Below are positions 62,664-64,000 of a stretch of DNA of 64,000 bases, in pieces. Position 1 is the stretch's first letter. Each line of letters opens with the position of its first letter. The DNA is from JAUYQR01 sp031415015. Its GTDB lineage: Bacteria; Pseudomonadota; Alphaproteobacteria; Rhodobacterales; Rhodobacteraceae. The stretch lies in NCBI GenBank assembly GCA_031415015.1, contig JANOQT010000136.1, positions 37,992 through 101,991 of the forward strand, given 5' to 3'. Position numbers and translations under genes: made by a program. The notes under the pieces are model-generated. The model searched no databases, was not told where the DNA came from, and was given only the letters and a program-made list of their open reading frames with translations.

Positions 62664-63194
62664 TTGCAGCGCGCTTGCGGTGTAATCGGCTGCGCTGTCG
62701 AGGATGCCGGTTTATGGCGACGTTGGAGGCTGCATCCAGGGAACGAGCAGACCCCGACCACCACCCACGTGATCGCCGGCCGCGCCGGGGGGGGCGAGGG
62801 TTTGATCGACAAGGCGGAACTGCCGATCAACGCCGACAGCGGCGAGATGCACCGCAAGGTTGCCATCGCCGATGCTACCGGCGTCGCCACCTATTACCGG
62901 ATCACCGGATCGGCGCAGGTCTGGCAGGGCCTGTGTTCCGACCCGTGGCAGGGGTCTAAGCTGTATCCGGCCGGGGCGCAGGCTCACAACGGCGGCAATA
63001 TCTACCGCGCCACCGTTGGCGGCACATCCGCCGCGTCCGGAGGGCCGACTGGCACATCTGGATCAATCACCGATGGCGGCGTGACCTGGGCTTACGTGCA
63101 GGCCGGAACGGATATGGCCATCGACAACGCCTCACTGAATGCGGGCCAGCAGTTCACAGTGACCAGCTGCACCCTCACCCAGGGCGGGGCGTGA
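62664..63194 (+). CDS. Phage structural-like protein, probably lacking its true 5' end
   Basis: Open frame of 176 codons with a TTG at 62664. From about residue 32 (TPTTTHVIAGRAGGGEGLID) it reads as a phage virion/tail decoration protein, with a Thr/Gly-rich region NIYRATVGGTSAASGGPTG and TDGGVTWAYVQAGTD. The first 30 residues look unrelated and no ribosome site supports the start, so the gene may be 5'-truncated. A run of eight G at about 62786-62793 lies inside. Followed closely by two more phage-like genes. Confidence 0.45.
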   Translation: MQRACGVIGCAVEDAGLWRRWRLHPGNEQTPTTTHVIAGRAGGGEGLIDKAELPINADSGEMHRKVAIADATGVATYYRITGSAQVWQGLCSDPWQGSKLYPAGAQAHNGGNIYRATVGGTSAASGGPTGTSGSITDGGVTWAYVQAGTDMAIDNASLNAGQQFTVTSCTLTQGGA

Positions 63195-63198
63195 TCCG

Positions 63199-63387
63199 AT
63201 GTCGATCGCAGCAGGAACCATCGTTCGCATCCGGCCCCCGTTCGACGGAGCCTTTCCCGGAACCTACACCGTGGTTGAGGTGATCAGTAAAGAAGACGGC
63301 CAGGTTGCCTGCGCGCTGTCGGGTGACCCGGGGCAGGGTGACATCGGGGCCTTCGACCCTAGATACCTTGAACGCGTGGAGGGCTGA
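63199..63387 (+). CDS. Small phage-like protein
   Basis: 62 residues, MSIAAGTIVRIRPPFDGAFP to DPRYLERVEG, a small beta-barrel-like (SH3-type) protein by its alternation of strands. It lies four bases after the stop of the preceding phage-like gene and three bases before the next, so it is in one operon with them. No family recognised. Confidence 0.55.
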   Translation: MSIAAGTIVRIRPPFDGAFPGTYTVVEVISKEDGQVACALSGDPGQGDIGAFDPRYLERVEG

Positions 63388-63390
63388 GAC

Positions 63391-64000
63391 ATGGCGTTCA
63401 CCAGTCCTTCGGACATCATCATCGCCCTGGCTGCGGCCCCCGACATCCAGCATATCAAGTCGGGCTTTGCCTCGCAGCTTATTGGGCTGATGACCAGCCT
63501 GTGGCGCGCCACCGGGACCCCGGCGCAAGGGGCGATCCCTGGGGCTTGGGCGATCTGCGACAACACACTGCTTGGGTGCTATCCCCTGCCGTCCAAGACG
63601 GGCCCACAAGCGCGGGCGCTTCTCTATATGGATGGCACCTTTCCCATCCAGAATGGGTTCGTCATGCCGGATCGGCTTGGCCATATGGGCGGGTTGAACG
63701 GCACCCTGACCACGGCGCAGACTGTCAATGGCGATGTGTCAGTCGGGACCAGCAACCTCGCCCTGCGGCGGGGTGTCAGCGACTTCACGAACGTGCGGTG
63801 GTTCCTGGAGTGGTACACCGCGACGGGGGTCACCGGCATCAACGCCACCTGTGCCGTCACCTATTCCGACAACTCGACCGGCAACATCGTCGTGGCGCTG
63901 CCTGCCTCGGTCGCCGCTGGCCGAATGATCGAAATCCCCACGCCCGGACCGCTGGCCATCAAGTCGATCCAGAGCGTGACCCTGTCCGCCACCACCGGTA
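63391..64000 (+). CDS. Phage tail-associated structural protein, partial (runs off right edge)
   Basis: At least 203 residues, starting MAFTSPSDIIIALAAAPDIQ. Content such as PSKTGPQARALLYMDGTFPI and SGFASQLIGLMTSLWRATGT, followed by a Gly/Thr-rich beta region, suggests a virion tail or fibre protein. No stop before the window end. With the two preceding small genes this begins a prophage-like or tail-module block that continues rightwards. Confidence 0.6.
   Translation, partial: MAFTSPSDIIIALAAAPDIQHIKSGFASQLIGLMTSLWRATGTPAQGAIPGAWAICDNTLLGCYPLPSKTGPQARALLYMDGTFPIQNGFVMPDRLGHMGGLNGTLTTAQTVNGDVSVGTSNLALRRGVSDFTNVRWFLEWYTATGVTGINATCAVTYSDNSTGNIVVALPASVAAGRMIEIPTPGPLAIKSIQSVTLSATTG

Noticed and set aside
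62786..62793. G8 run as a frameshift site in the phage-like gene
   Set aside because: The frame continues sensibly through the run, and the other frames upstream do not give better protein.

Overview
The window reads as chromosome of a high-GC alphaproteobacterium of the Rhodobacteraceae (Roseobacter/Rhodobacter side). This is inferred from gene content, not from a search: a class I lysyl-tRNA synthetase, an RpoHII-like sigma factor, a coaBC-dut-ThiF run, a degenerate rhomboid next to murJ, and recurrent intergenic modules ending in GGGATATTTT followed by CAGA-GAAA. Genes are tightly packed, with many ATGA overlaps. A few AT-richer hypothetical genes (9.2 kb, 14.8 kb, 24.3 kb) look like later arrivals.

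Layout. 0-9 kb: start of acs, a SulP transporter, a HugZ-like protein, a beta-helix surface protein, a DUF4864 protein, a CHAD protein, lysK and a TerB-like protein. 9-17 kb: a HEPN-like gene, dacB, nadD, ettA, then a RAYT transposase gene with REP palindromes around and inside it, and the small DUF3309 and DUF4342 genes. 17-21.5 kb: a 1004-residue orphan protein with EF-hand-like loops, an orphan ParA and a receiver-like protein. 21.7-28.2 kb: a class II aldolase-like gene, choline sulfatase betC, a GMC oxidoreductase, OsmC, and a Rieske paralogue that has lost all four cluster ligands.

28.2-36.1 kb is the metabolic centre. One strand carries BKACE, a small membrane protein, a carnitine dehydrogenase-thioesterase fusion, an acyl-CoA dehydrogenase, an NDP-forming acyl-CoA synthetase and a CaiD-type hydratase; a GlxA/CdhR-type regulator diverges from it. 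Together they can be read as gamma-butyrobetaine to carnitine to 3-dehydrocarnitine to glycine betaine plus acetoacetate. With betC (choline sulfate to choline) this makes a quaternary-amine and osmolyte neighbourhood.

36.2-48.2 kb: M3 oligopeptidase, an amino-acid ABC permease and binding protein without a visible ATPase gene, a frameshifted nagZ, a beta-helix/RTX protein, a LAS-type peptidase beside a membrane-anchored ThiF/MoeB protein, dut, coaBC and rpoH. 48.2-61.7 kb is core genome: cobU and a CobC-like phosphatase, GST, yifB, gshB, yraN, rsmI, an LpoA-like lipoprotein, glnD, murJ, a pseudo-rhomboid and trpS. From about 62 kb to the right edge a truncated-looking gene is followed by phage-structural-like genes that run off the window.

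No tRNA, rRNA or CRISPR array was seen. The strongest unusual signals are the ligand-less Rieske protein, the REP pair inside the RAYT coding sequence, the 1004-residue EF-hand-like orphan and the coupled carnitine cluster with its unknown membrane protein.
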